NCBI RefSeq assembly: GCF_014805625.2
Contig: NW_023998498.1
Span: forward strand, 389,407 to 453,406
DNA: 64,000 nucleotides
Direction of reading: 5' to 3'
Source: Glossina fuscipes
Taxonomy: Eukaryota; Arthropoda; Insecta; Diptera; Glossinidae
Both the position numbers and the translations under genes were made by a program. The notes beneath the pieces are model-generated. The model was not told the DNA's origin. It saw only the letters and a list, made by a program, of their open reading frames with translations, and made no database searches. Shown here in pieces: positions 31,937 to 43,307 of this stretch (position 1 is its first letter; each line of letters starts with the position of its first letter).

Positions 31937-34900
31937 TGTTATTATTATATTATAATTTTAGACTAATGAAATAAATTCTTAGACTAAAAAAAAAGACATT
32001 GAGCACTAGCAACACAGGCTATCGGCTCTAATTTATCTAAATGTACATTAGAAACTGAGCCTAGAAGTTTGGGGTCCAAAAGGTTAATCGTTCCAAATGC
32101 AATACTTCTAGCCAAGGAAAAGTTGAGGCAGTCGCAGAGAATATGCTTCATAGTGAGAGTTTGTTCACAACTGCAGATTGGGGAGGAAGACTTCTTCAAG
32201 ATCCATTGGTGAGTTGCAACTGTATGACCAAGGCGAGTTCTCGAAAATGTTTGGATCTTGGTTTTCTTAACATTTGTTGGATATAAAGATGGAGTGAATT
32301 GAGGGTTAATGGAATAGTAGTGTTGATGATGGTTTTAAAGATTTCCTTCTGTAGTTTTCTCTTTAACTTTTCTTCCAATGTATCTTTGAAGATCCAACTT
32401 TTCCATAACATCATCCTTAATTAGAGGAGCAGAAGTCGCATCCTTTGCCGCTCGTTCAGCCTGCTCATTTCATAATAAACCGATGTGACTTGGTACCCAT
32501 AACATTTTAATTTTTCCGTCGGGTGTTGTAATTATATTCTTTAATTTGTTAATGGTGCTCCATCTCGATGTCGAAGGGTTCCGAATAGCTTGTAATACAG
32601 ACAAACTGTCGGTAACAATGACGGTTTTGAGTTTGCTTTTATGGACAAGGTTCGCAGCGTGAAGGATAGGTCTGGCTTCGGTTGAGAAAATTGAAGTACT
32701 TTCTTGAAAAATGTGATTGAGAAGAACTTGTCCTGTAGCATCTACCACGGCACAAGCAGGAGGCAGGCCAGAAGATTTTGAGCCGTCTGTGTATAAAAGA
32801 TTCCAACCAGTACTTGGGTTTTTTCAGCTATTAGATTCCTGAAGACGTAATTTTGAGTATCTTCTTTCTTGTGCACAGACAGCGAGATGTCAAAAGAGCA
32901 GTCTTTCAAAATCCAAGGAGGTTTAACACCAAACAATAGTCAATTGCAGATGGTGACTTTGGATTTTCTTCGCAATAATAATCTTCCTCACGTCATCACA
33001 GAGAATAGATTTGTTTGAATTAAGAAGCTTGGGGACTATTTTAGCTTTTAACTCATACAGTCTATTTTCGAAAGTTGGGAGACCAGTTTATATATTATAA
33101 TATTATTTATAATTATATATAAATATATAAATATGGATATAAATATAAGTATAAAATATATATAATAACAATTATAATATTATTTATGGGCGTGGTTCAA
33201 AAAGCATATCAACAACAATGTTCCACTCTTTGTAGACGGCAAAGAATTTTGCTAATTTCATTGAAGGCGATCTGGAAAAGCGTGACAGAAAAAGGAGATC
33301 CTTGCGGAATGCCATTCATTAGCGGAAAGGAATCAGAGAGATGATTGTTGATTTTAACTTTAAACCGCCGATGCGACATGAATGATTTGATGTAGTTAAA
33401 AAATTTAAGTCCAACATTCCATGATTTCAAGAGTCTTAAAATAACATGAAGACCAACTCTTTCAAATGCTTTTTCAAAATCAGTTGAGAGAATTGTTACA
33501 TGATTTCGTTCGAAATCTGCTTTGCTTAGAAAATAATCAATATGTAACAGCGCGGCGATGCATCCTCTACCCCGCTTGAAACCAACTTGTTGCTTTGTTA
33601 TCAGGTTCCGATGCGATCTAGACCAGGTGTCCTCCCCTTTGATTTGGAGAGACAACTTTCAAGTTCTAAGGTAGATTTGTAATTTTCCAGGAAGGTGGCA
33701 CATCTGTAAATACAATTTGAAAGACAAATTCGAGTCCTTTTATTTTCGATGAAAGCATTGGAAAAGTTGCTGTCAGAGGAGTATTCGCACCACATTTGCC
33801 CAAAGTAATAAGAAATATCATGTGCGTCAGTTAAAGTTCCATTGGGAGTGCAGATGGCAGAAAGTTCGTTCAGGTTTGAAGTCCCATTGAGTCGGTTGAT
33901 TTTGCTCCAGACAACTTTCATTGACGTATTTCTGTGAATTCTTTTCGAAAAAAGTTCGAAACTAAGTGCCTTCGATTTTCTTAATTCTTTCCTGAATAGA
34001 GCGTTGGCCTTTTTGTATAATAACACATGATCATGATCAGAAAACTCTTACAGCGGTGCCATAGATCCATTTTATTTTTCCTCAAAAACGAGAGCGTGTT
34101 GTTCCACCAAGGAACCATAGCTCGTTTAAAAGCCGTGCGAATCACTTTAGTCATAATGGCAGCATCATGGTTGCAGTTCCCGTTAAATGGCTTTGAATTC
34201 AGAAATGACTCGGCCGGTTTGGAGTAATTGATCCAATCCGCTTTATCTAGGAGGAATTTGGCCTGTTTTGCTGGAGTAGCAGAGGACATTGAAACTTTAA
34301 GATCGATTATGATTGGAAAGTGATCACTATTATGTAGATCATCAGAAATAGACCAGGAAACCAAAGGAAGAAGTAAGGGAGAGCAACATGATGAGTTGAA
34401 AAGTGCGTTGGTTTTCCATCATTAAAAATGCAGAGATTGCTTTGAATGAAGGCCTTCTCTAAAACAGTACCACGAGTGTTGTTCACTGTTGAACCCCAGA
34501 TGGTATTCCAGCTGTTAAAGTCGCCGCATATAATTGATGGGGGGGAAAGAACGCAGAATAAATTGTAGAGTTCTTGCTGAGAAAACGATTGAGAAGGTTT
34601 GATATACAGCGAAAGCACTGTAAATTTTATGTTTAACATTATTTGTATCGCTACGGCTTGTATATTTGAGCTTAAATTTATGCGTTTGTGAGATATACTT
34701 GATTTTATAAAAACACCAGTTCCTTGTTTGCAATATAGATTTTGATCAGCATTCGTGAAGTATCCAGTATATGATTTGGGTGGAATAGGATTAAAAGTGG
34801 TCCTTCAATAGGTTTCTTGAAGCGATGTAAAGATTGGACTGAAATCACTTACGAGTGTACGGAAGTCCCTTAATATTCCATTGTAGAATTTTACAAAGTA

Positions 34901-34995
34901 GGAGTGGAAAGTAGGTTAAGTTGACATGTCAGCGTCTCCGTCGAAAATGTCACTGTAAGAATTTTGCGTGAATAATTTGTTCTTACCAGCAGAGT
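31937..34995 (-). mobile_element. Non-LTR retrotransposon, I-like family B, copy 1
   Basis: On the minus strand the element starts in the DNA between ORF1 and ORF2 (about 34,995, matching 50,215-50,290 of copy 2), so it is 5'-truncated. It runs through endonuclease, part of RT, RNase H and a C-terminal Cys/His motif to a (TAA)n tail at about 31,937-31,957. TAA-repeat tails are the hallmark of the Drosophila I factor. About 540 bp between RT motif B and the RNase H region are replaced by an AT-rich filler (33,080-33,190). Confidence 0.85.
31983..34733 (-). pseudogene. Family B ORF2 (endonuclease/RT/RNase H), disrupted
   Basis: Recognisable blocks in order: SIICGDFNSWNTIWGS (endonuclease, about 34,515), NSDHFPIIIDL (intact SDH motif, about 34,310), KVVWSKINRLNGTSN and KGRTPGLDRIGT, KQQVGFKRGRGCIAALLHID, LSTDFEKAFERV (motif A, about 33,470), NGIPQGSPFSVTLF (motif B, about 33,300). 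Then come the deletion, PPWILKDCSFDISLS, an RNase H part with ELRKARP-like decay, FIVTDSLSVLQAI (about 32,600), LWVPSHIGLL, and the Cys/His end CSCEQTLTMKHILCDC. The YADD segment lies in the deleted stretch. Several frame changes. Confidence 0.8.
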
Positions 34996-35743
34996 AATTT
35001 GAACAGTAGTTTTCTTAAGCTTAATCATATACACAATGATAAACAAATAAATAAATAAATATTAACATTTGAATTTTAAATATTAAAATATATATATGTG
35101 CACTATGAATCATCATTCTTCTTCTTTTCTTCTTCTTTTTCTGCGAGGCAGAAAACTAACACAATGATTTACCGGGTTAAGTAAAACAAAAATTATGTAC
35201 TTAAGCATGAATTTGAAGAGCCTTACCAGGCTTGAGCATTGGAGACAAAATCGGATATTCAACACTTTTATGTATCAATTTAAACAGAACAATGCAGGAC
35301 TCTTTAACAATAACGTACAAAATAAAAAACCAATGCTATATTTATGTGTAGCAATATAAATAGTTAGCCAAGAATCACTTACATCACCCTGGAAAATAGT
35401 TGCCAGCAAAATAATTCGAATTTGACTCTGTTTAAAAGTTAATGTTGCCAGATACGGAAATGTAAAGTCTAGTTAGCTTTTCTGATAAAACCGCTTGAAG
35501 TATAACATTGTTCACGTATATTGTAAAATTCTAACAAAGTAAATAAAAGATTATTGTTGAAATATAGTAAACACAACATTAAATCATTATTGAAAGTAAA
35601 AAAGAGGACAGGTATTTACTTTATAAAACCTTTAGAAAAATATTGTTCCTAAATTTAAAACTATATCTGTACATTCCTGTTCTTCTGCCTTGGATGACGT
35701 GTCGACTTGATTTCATAGCTTGGTGATATTTAAATATTAAAAA

Positions 35744-35943
35744 ATGATTACGGATGTCCAATTGGCCATATTCTCCAACTTTCTAGGAGTTTTCCTGTTT
35801 CTACTGGTAGTGCTTTATCATTATATCAACGCGAATTCCAATGCGAAGTAAGTATTATTTATAAAGGTTATTTTTGTGCATGAAGGAAATTATTTACATC
35901 ATTCTTCTAAAACTCTTACAGGCTCAGCTCGAAGAATAAATGA
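35744..35943 (+). CDS. OST4: Oligosaccharyltransferase subunit 4
   Basis: Exon 1 (35744-35847) encodes [20 protein letters not shown] followed by [15 protein letters not shown] 74-nt intron (35848-35921, GTAAGT..TTACAG) splits a lysine codon, and exon 2 (35922-35943) ends KLSSKNK-stop. The 41-residue product matches OST4, a single-helix ER membrane protein that stabilises the STT3-containing oligosaccharyltransferase for N-glycosylation. The helix spans residues about 8-28. AATAAA (35,935-35,940) overlaps the last codons before TGA and may serve as the poly(A) signal. The gene converges on the ZNF511 homologue, whose stop is only about 74 bp away. It is too short to show as an ordinary open frame, and everything seen is intact. 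Confidence 0.92.
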
Positions 35944-36017
35944 TAAAAACAAAGATCTTAAGGTATATAAATATGCTTATTACTGTGTACATTATCATGA
36001 TTGTAGAATATAATTCA

Positions 36018-36809
36018 TTATAATGGAACTTCATCTAATGCTTTTTTTATTATATCCATATCTTCAAGAGTCCGATTGACATCTTTTTGGTATATATTTT
36101 GTTTTTGTAAGTGAAATGTTTTTTTCTTCTGCTGACCAAACGAAAATGTCTTCACATTATAATTTTTGCGTTGCTCCTCCCCTTCTTCAATTTGGCAAGT
36201 TGAATCACTGTGGGCATGCATCTTCGGATGCCTTGACATTGTCTTCAAGACAGATGTTTGGTTAAAACGAAAATTTCCAGGAAATTTATGATCTTTAATA
36301 CAATGTTCTTTTCTCTGTGTCGGATTACGAAATTTCTCTTTGCATTCTTCTAAGAAGCACAGGTAAACGCTGTCTCCTCTTGTGACACGAGCTGCAAAAA
36401 AAAAATCGTGAACTTCACATATGTGCAAATCCAGTAAGTGTTCAGTAGGCAAAGACTTTTTGCATTCACGACATATGAAACGATGCATAGCATTGTAATG
36501 ACTTTGATAAGACGATGTATTATCGAAAACTTCTTGACAGCTCATAACATTGCAGTAGATGCGATTTTCGGTATTTGCACTCAAATCATTTTCAGAATAG
36601 TCACTTCTCTCATGGCAAACCGCTCCAAGCTTTTTATATGATATCAAAAGGCATTTGTTACTTAGGTCGAATAGTGAACTATTATGCCCTTGAAAGCCTT
36701 CAACCATATGTGATATCAGTTCCCGAATTTCGCTAGAGCTCATCATGCTTACAGAAACTTGTTGGCAAGATTGATTATTGTGATATTCTGAAGTTTTTAA
36801 CAAAAACAT
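36018..36809 (-). CDS. l(2)k10201: Zinc-finger protein 511 homologue
   Basis: A single open frame of 263 codons. Residues about 84-180 hold the conserved block: CNVMSCQEVFDNTSSYQSHY, then HRFICRECKKSLPTEHLLDL and HICEVHD, and YLCFLEECKEKFRNPTQRKE followed by H...DH and FPGNFRFNQ. This order (C-x4-C finger, C-x2-C finger ending HLLD-H-x4-H, C-x4-C finger, then FP..FRF) is the signature of ZNF511, known in Drosophila as lethal (2) k10201, and the length matches the family (about 260). It is probably a nuclear protein of poorly known role. The C-terminus is basic and ends DMDIIKKALDEVPL. The first methionine is used as start, and another pair of Met lies 21-22 residues downstream. All zinc ligands are present. 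Confidence 0.9.
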   Translation of the reverse strand: MFLLKTSEYHNNQSCQQVSVSMMSSSEIRELISHMVEGFQGHNSSLFDLSNKCLLISYKKLGAVCHERSDYSENDLSANTENRIYCNVMSCQEVFDNTSSYQSHYNAMHRFICRECKKSLPTEHLLDLHICEVHDFFFAARVTRGDSVYLCFLEECKEKFRNPTQRKEHCIKDHKFPGNFRFNQTSVLKTMSRHPKMHAHSDSTCQIEEGEEQRKNYNVKTFSFGQQKKKTFHLQKQNIYQKDVNRTLEDMDIIKKALDEVPL

Positions 36810-36829
36810 TTATAAGCAGAGTTGCATTT

Positions 36830-37640
36830 TTGGACTGAAACAACACTATTGAAAGACATATTTTGTTATATAAAGTTTTCGACATTTAATTCTTAAATCT
36901 GACATTATTAATGAATTACTAAACCTAATTTCAGTTAGAGAAAAAGCAAAGTTTAAATTACCGAAAGTATAATTATGTGGTTTTAAAAAGAATTACGTAA
37001 ATATCAAAGAAGATTCTTATATTTTTTTTGGCGGACGGCCCTGTTATACTTCTTCTCAACAAAAGAAATTTTTGTTTATTTCAAAGTTCGTAATGGAAAA
37101 GAACATCGTCCACGTACATCTTACAAGAGTTTATTTTGTTCAACTTCAAAAAGAATTGCAAATGCTATGCACAATTTTTAACGGCCTCGCTCTACCATCA
37201 AGAATTGCTAATTTTGTCGTCCCTTTTATGACGAGAAAACTGATGTTTAGGTTTATCTATGGTTGAATTCTCCGCGAAAAGAAAAATTTAAACAACACAA
37301 ACGGAGGATTCATATTCTCGTGATGAACGTGATAAGTAAACAATTTGCCCATTAACACGAATATTAATTTACTTCCTTCATCTAAAAATTTATATTCCAA
37401 GATTGCTTGTCCGAGAACGATTCTTCTACCTATCAACACAAGAGAGCATGCAGAAAAAAATCTTCTATCGTAGTATGTTCTTTTATTTTTTATTCCTTTT
37501 CGAATGAAGTTGTTCACATAAGTGTATAAGAAGAGAGAATAAATTTAAGCTACAAATTTTTCGGAAAATCATTTGTATGGTTAGTACCTACATTACTACT
37601 CCAGTTGCTGGCCGATAATTAAATTAGGCACATGAACGCA
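36830..37640. other. Interval between ZNF511 and ATP synthase f genes
   Basis: Three overlapping plus-strand frames (about 37,060-37,270) and one minus frame (37,257-37,517) are open but share no recognised domain. The plus-strand pieces (NGKEHRPRTSYKSLF; NGLALPSRIANFVVPF) have a protein-like composition in alternating frames, so a decayed coding sequence is possible. Confidence 0.3.
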
Positions 37641-37647
37641 GCCAGAT

Positions 37648-38034
37648 TTAATGATATTTATAGTTCCTGTGATGTCTCATTTTGCCATAATTGATGACAT
37701 AGAAGAAAGTCATAGCCGCAACGGTTATTTGGAAAAATGGTGCGATACCAGCCCGCTTTGGTTGCACGTACTTATGTTGCCAACGCCACCAAGCGCGACT
37801 CATAGCTCCGGCTAAAGCGTTAGGGCTTTTATTACGACGGCTAAACCATGCACCTAATTCGCTTAATTTCACTTGTCCGAAAGGAGTATCGGCTATACGA
37901 TTAAATATATTTGACTTGTTTCTATTGTTACATAATTTTCACTATGAAAACTCACGTTTCCCATAATATCGTGATGGATCATACGGTCCGTGTACTTTAG
38001 GATTATATTCAGCTGGGTAGTCACCGAAAGCCAT
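37648..38034 (-). CDS. ATPsynF: ATP synthase subunit f, mitochondrial
   Basis: Exon 1 (38034-37956) encodes MAFGDYPAEYNPKVHGPYDP followed by SRYYGK. A 63-nt intron (37955-37893, GTGAGT..TATAG) splits a proline codon. Exon 2 (37892-37648) continues with DTPFGQVKLSELGAWFSRRN, AGAMSRAWWRWQHKYVQPKR and AGIAPFFQITVAAMTFFYVI, ending HHRNYKYH-stop. The product is 107 residues, the family's usual length in flies. Subunit f is a one-helix component of the membrane (Fo) part of complex V in the inner mitochondrial membrane. The helix is AGIAPFFQ..FFYVINY near the C-terminus. No defects seen. Confidence 0.93.
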
Positions 38035-38583
38035 TGTTCTATTAAAATATTGGAATTATTGTTTAAAATAGGATTTCTTTTTGATTGGAATGCTATAAAA
38101 TAAAGTATTATCAAAGCACCCACCACTGTCAAATACAGACAAAAACCAATTCTATCAATTCTATCAGCGTTGAATATTCGGTTTCAATAAAATAACAGTT
38201 GCATAAATTGGTAAAGGAACAAATTATCATTCTTTTGAAACGTTTTGTTACATCCATGCAAAGAAAAAAAATAAACAGAGTGTATTTTAAATGATTATTT
38301 ATATCAATTATATCTTGACACGTTACAAAATTTTACGTCACAGTATTTAGAATCTAATTAACACAGTTTTTTAAGCTAACTTTTAGCTATTTTATAGTGC
38401 GAAACAGGAACGAGGTTTCACCTGTTGAAGGAATTCGTTAAAAAGGGAGATGCATTTATTAGGAGCTTGCAAAAATTTTGATTATTTTTTCACTTGAAAA
38501 AGGCATTTATTGCGGAAGATTCGTGTAAGATATATTAATCAAAATAATTTCCATCATTTTCTACACCTCTGCAGCTCTTTACT

Positions 38584-39115
38584 ACAATCTTTCTGGAAGC
38601 GTGGCGATACCGTGTCGAAAGAACTTATATTGGTCTGACAGAGATCCGCCCACCGACCTATTTTCGTACTTTTTCAACTTTGCGGATCCGCGTGCCAGGC
38701 AAGCCAAGCTGTTTTTAGGTTTTGAGTGCATTCCGCACAAGATATTTAGTTCAATGTCACGTTTTCTGATTCCACAGTTTGCTTGGGATTTCTTTGCTTT
38801 CTTTTTTGTTTTTGCGCACCCGACTTCTGCCTCTGTAGCCTTATTATTAAGAACTGCTTGAATATTAAAATTTCTTATTTTTTAGGGGGATGTGATTTAT
38901 ATTTGTACTTATAGGATTATTAGATAAAGATGGTTTTAAAATCATCAAGGATGGTCTGAGTTTTTAGGAGGTCAGAATTTATATAATAATTTAGTAAGGC
39001 GCTCTGACAATCTATCTTCCGCTTTAGCTAATTGTTTGCTTGCAACATTTGCCGAAGCTTGAGGTCTTTTTTTTGCATATTTTTTGAACTTGTTTTCAAA
39101 TGATTTTCCTTTTAT
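38584..39115 (-). pseudogene. Unidentified lysine-rich protein, broken frame
   Basis: Minus-strand exon-like pieces: 39,110-38,980 reads KSFENKFKKYAKKRPQASAN, VASKQLAKAEDRLSERLTK, then (next frame) INSDLLKTQTILDDFKTIFI-stop. After an A/T-rich gap, 38,872-38,584 reads NIQAVLNNKATEAEVGCAKT, KKKAKKSQ, ..SKPKNSLACLARGSAKLKK, YENRSVGGSLSDQYKFFRHG and IATLPERL-stop. The basic runs suggest a nuclear or nucleic-acid-binding protein. The last piece is a clean terminal exon of about 95 codons, but the upstream part needs a frameshift to join. I do not recognise the family. Confidence 0.4.
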
Positions 39116-39599
39116 ACTGTTTGCCTATGACCACTTGCATTGTTACGATTTTAATAGGGACCTGAAAATTTGATTTCTTTTCCGTACACTACGACGCTAT
39201 GTTCAATCTTCACGTTGTATGACAAAAGAATGAAAATTCATTCTGAAATGAGGTGCATCTAATGGTTAGGACAGCCTGCGGAAATACGAATCAATTATAA
39301 GTTATTTTGGAAAACGGTTTAAACTGTACTGTCGTGTTGGATCTAGAATAATGTTTGTGATAGTTTTCTTTATAAATGGCCGTGAAACTTCTAAATCTAT
39401 CAAGTAATCGCCAAAATGGTTGAATGCCCAACTATTTTTTTTTTTTTTGGTATGTTGAAACAGGGATGGACTAAGCCAATAGATTTGTGGCTTATATGTC
39501 CAAATAATAAATTGTTGTAATTTTTAGTCACGATTATATACAAACCGTAACAAAAAAATAAGAGCGGCCGTAATAACTGGAGTGAGTATGTTACATGTA

Positions 39600-39601
<2 letters not shown>

Positions 39602-39636
<35 letters not shown>
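39602..39636. repeat. (GT)n microsatellite in the element's 3' UTR
   Basis: An uninterrupted run of about 17 GT units. The related copy at 15,020 has only a few. It lies within the transcribed 3' UTR (CA-rich on the RNA sense). Confidence 0.95.
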
Positions 39637-39638
<2 letters not shown>

Positions 39639-39728
39639 GTGTGCTTGTTGAGTTCTTGAAAGTCAGACAGTGTTGCAAACTTTGGCTGAACCCAAAAAAA
39701 AAAGGAAAGAGGAGGAAAAAGAAAAATT

Positions 39729-42700
39729 CTAAAAGGATAAATTGGCTTTTCTAATAAAGCAAGTTAGTTCCCCGAGATGACGTATATTTTTTGCTGCAAA
39801 GAGATCGAGGAGACAGCCATATAACTTGAAGAAGCTAAAGGAATCTCTAATGCCGTCAAGCCTGTGACATCTGAAGATTAGATACTCAGCAGACTCAACA
39901 ACATTGCAAATTTCACAAACATCACATGGTATAGCGCGAATCATTTTTAAATAAACTTTGTCATAAGTGTGACCACTCACGAGTCTATAAAGAATTTTGA
40001 TTTCCCAGGAATTAAAGCAAGATACAGAGAAGGGTTTGAATTGAAGTGTGGGATTTAATTTATAGAAAAGACGATTGGATTTAACGCGCGCGATTACTTT
40101 AAATTCGTCGTTTAGCTGTTGAAGGATGTGGTTGCGAATTGCCCGAATTGCTTCATTGGGAGTATATTTGATGGACAAAATTGTTCCATCAACACGAGCT
40201 CTCCCTGCATGAAAGTCGGCTTTTACATTAAAAAAAAAGCCGCAGTGGCCAGGTACCCAAACGAGGTGACAGTCATCCACTTGAGATTCATGCAATATCT
40301 TGTGAATATCAAACACATATTGATTTTCTGCATCTCTTTTATTTATTAGAAGTAGAGCAGACCTGCTGTCGGAAAAAATAACAAAACGTCTGATACCATC
40401 GGAAATAGCAACCCTGATAGCATGTCGAATGGCGAGCAACTCAATAAAAGTAGAGGAAAGTTCCTCTACTTCTTTGACTCGGAGTATTGTTTCAGATAGA
40501 TGTTTCACGACCGAGAAGCCAGATACATTATGTCGGACGGAACCGTCAGTGGCATATATATCATATCCGTTGTTGTAATAAGAAAGTAGCTTTTCTTGGC
40601 ATAACAACCTTATACAAGAGAAGTTGACATTTTGTTTTGAGGTAGAGATTGTTTCGAGAATGTTCATGAAGACTCTGCATTCGCTGGTAATGAAATTCAA
40701 GGGGGGAATTGAATCTAATTTATCAAAAATATGACGAAGTTTTTGATAGCAAAAAGTATAGCTGCAAGGGACAGTGTCACTGAGAGATGTAATTTCCTGA
40801 AAAAAGGAAGGATTTATCATCTTGACTTTAATTAACTCCTTGGCAGTGCAAAAAAGGGCTCTTTCGGAAACCGGCCATTCACCAGATATAACATTGAGAA
40901 TATGTTGAGGAGTTGAGGGGGTCAGTCCAGTACAATGCTTCAACATTCGGTTTTCAAATGCTTGTATACGTTTTTCAATATATTTTGGGAAATTGCAACA
41001 TGTGGAATGTCCAAATTCAATTTTGGACCTGACTAGAGATTTGTAAACGGTCAAAGCGTTTTTGGGAGGCAAGCCTGCCTGATTGTTTGTCATGAGTTTG
41101 ATGATGTTGCATCCAGACTGACAATCTTTGAACGCCTTTTCATAATGCCCACGAAAGGTTAAGCTGTCATTTAAAATTCTCCCAAGAAATCGAAGAGATT
41201 TTACCTGATTAACTTGGGTACCTTTGATAAGAAGTCTGATTTCACGTTTAGAACCTTTGGCAAAATAAATAGTGTTTGTCTTGCTGGGGTTAAAATATAA
41301 ATTAAGATCAGCGCATGCATCGAAAAACAAGTTCTCTTTCATCGAGAGGTTATTGACAGCTGCTGAAAAAGATGAGTCCGCAGATACGATTAGAAAATCG
41401 TCTGCATATTGAAAAATGTGAGTTTTGTCATCTTGAAGATCATGCAAAGAAGCTGCGTATAAATTGAAGAGTATGGGGCTTAAACAACTGCCTTGTGGGA
41501 TACCACCGCATATTTAAACTTTCTCGGTACCCATCACCAACACACGCTTGGACAAAAAATTAAGTATCCACAGCCGCATTTGAAGAGGAATCAAAAAGTT
41601 AAGGAGAATTCTACCAAGCTTAATCAAGTTAACACAGTCATAGGCTTTGCTAATGTCCAGGGAGAGCATGACAACCTTTTTCCCTGCTTTTTTTAAGCTG
41701 GCTATGAGAGAACACAGTTCATTAACGCACATATTCGTAGATTTGCGTTTTTGATAGGCGTAAGACCGAGCTGGAATAATGTTCTTAGTTTTCAGTAAAG
41801 CAGTTAGTCTCTCCTTAACCATGAGGTTGATGGTCTTTATGAATACAGATATTAGTGAAATTGGTCTGAAGCTACTTAAATCATTTAAGTCTTTACCTGG
41901 CTTGGGAATGGGAACTATTTTGATGCAACGCAAATCAGAGTGTATAAAGATGGTGGACCAGCAGTTGTTAATTGCATGCAAAAGAATGCTAAAGCTTCCT
42001 CCAGACAATGCTGTGAGCATGTCATACTTGACTCCATCACAACCTGCAGCGGTAGCTCTCTTTCTGGAATGTAAAACATACATTAGCTTATGCAAGGAAA
42101 AGGGTGTGTTACTGATACTGCTAACAGGAATTGAAGGCATTATAATAGGATTAACAATTGAACTGTAGCTCTTGAGCATATCTAAGTATTTTTTATTATC
42201 ACGGTCATTCCATACAGCACAACCACTTAATTTTCGATTAGAATGTCGATGACCATTGATATAATTCCAGAAGGAACGTGGGTTGCCATTACCACATAAC
42301 TCTTTAATAGCGATGGCTCTATGTGCCCCTTTCGCCTTTCTAACTGCAGACCTCCATTCTTTCAGTATTTTCGTATATTCAATATAGTTGGCTGGATTGG
42401 CATATTTACTCATTTTTTTTCTTGCAGCTTGGTATTTGCGGAAAAGTGTTGACAGGGAAGGATTCCACCAAGGTTTAGGTGAGAAGGACTCAATGTCAGG
42501 GAAGTTGGTTCTGGCAGACATGATCACAGACTGAAAGGCACTTTGAATTGATGATAAATCAGAAGGAAGATCAACTTTAGACAGACGGTCCATAAGGAAG
42601 TTGCGTGAAATGAAATTTTCTATTTTCTTAACGGAATTGTTACAACTGTGGCATAAAATGGGGGAGTGCTGACTTTGGCCAATGGAAACATTGGACGTGT

Positions 42701-43307
42701 TCCAGTTGAAAGATAAAATAGTTGAATTCGAAAAAGTTAGATCCAAGCCACTGCTCGCCGTGCGACCGCTCCGTTTACAGTGAAAGGTAGTATTGCCATT
42801 ATTTAAGACACTGAAACTGCTGGAATTGATGGCATTTACAAGGATCTTGCCTTTGTTGGCCGAGACTTGATGGCCGTACAGGCGGTGTCTTGCATTGAAA
42901 TCTCCAGCTAGAATCACATTTTGTTCACCGTCAAGAAAGTCGCATAATCTCTGAATCTCATCACGAAAGGTTCGCACATCGAGACTGGGTGGAAAGTAGC
43001 ATGAGGCTATGAAAAGATTCGGTTTCAGGTTGATGGTTTTGATGATGATGATGTCAACGGCAGAGTTATAGGGAATACGTCTGAAATTGACACCTTTATT
43101 AACTAATATACTAACACCACCATAGCCATCATTTCGGCATTTGGTGGCTGAGGCATAATTCGAAACTTTAACTTTGAAACAATTTTCATCTTTCAGAAAA
43201 ACTTCACTTAAGATACAAAAATCGATCTTGTTTGAGTTTAAGTAAAAATCTAGAAAAGATAAGTTACGTCGGACACTTTGAATATTATATTGTAAAAAGG
43301 ATATCAT
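39729..43307 (-). pseudogene. Family A ORF2: endonuclease, RT, RNase H; one stop
   Basis: About 1,190 codons in one frame, interrupted only by TAA at 41,514-41,516, just before the RT motif CGGIPQGSCLSPILFNLY. The endonuclease is residues 1-230: NIQSVRRN, ILSEVFL (E35), YGGVSILV, AGDFNARH (134-141), GLDLTFSN, and GQSQHSPI where SDHxPI is expected. RT: TAAGCDGVKYDML, VPIPKPGKDL, FRPISLI, MLSLDISKAYDCV (motif A), IPQGS (B), QYADDFLIV (C). RNase H: YATDGSV, FIELLAIRHA, FSDSRSALL, WVPGHCGFFFNVKAD; the four acidic residues are present. The C-terminus has CDVCEICNVVESAEYLIFRC. The start ATG (43,307) overlaps the ORF1 stop as ATGA. Apart from the stop, the catalytic residues of RT and RNase H are intact. 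Confidence 0.93.

Noticed and set aside
41779..42168. A 129-codon plus-strand open frame
   Set aside because: It is the antisense shadow of the RT domain of family A ORF2 (contains the reverse complement of PIPKPGKDL).
39729..43307. Two separate genes of 572 and 597 codons
   Set aside because: Both lie in the same frame and are separated only by one TAA; RT motifs B and A fall on either side, so it is one ORF2.
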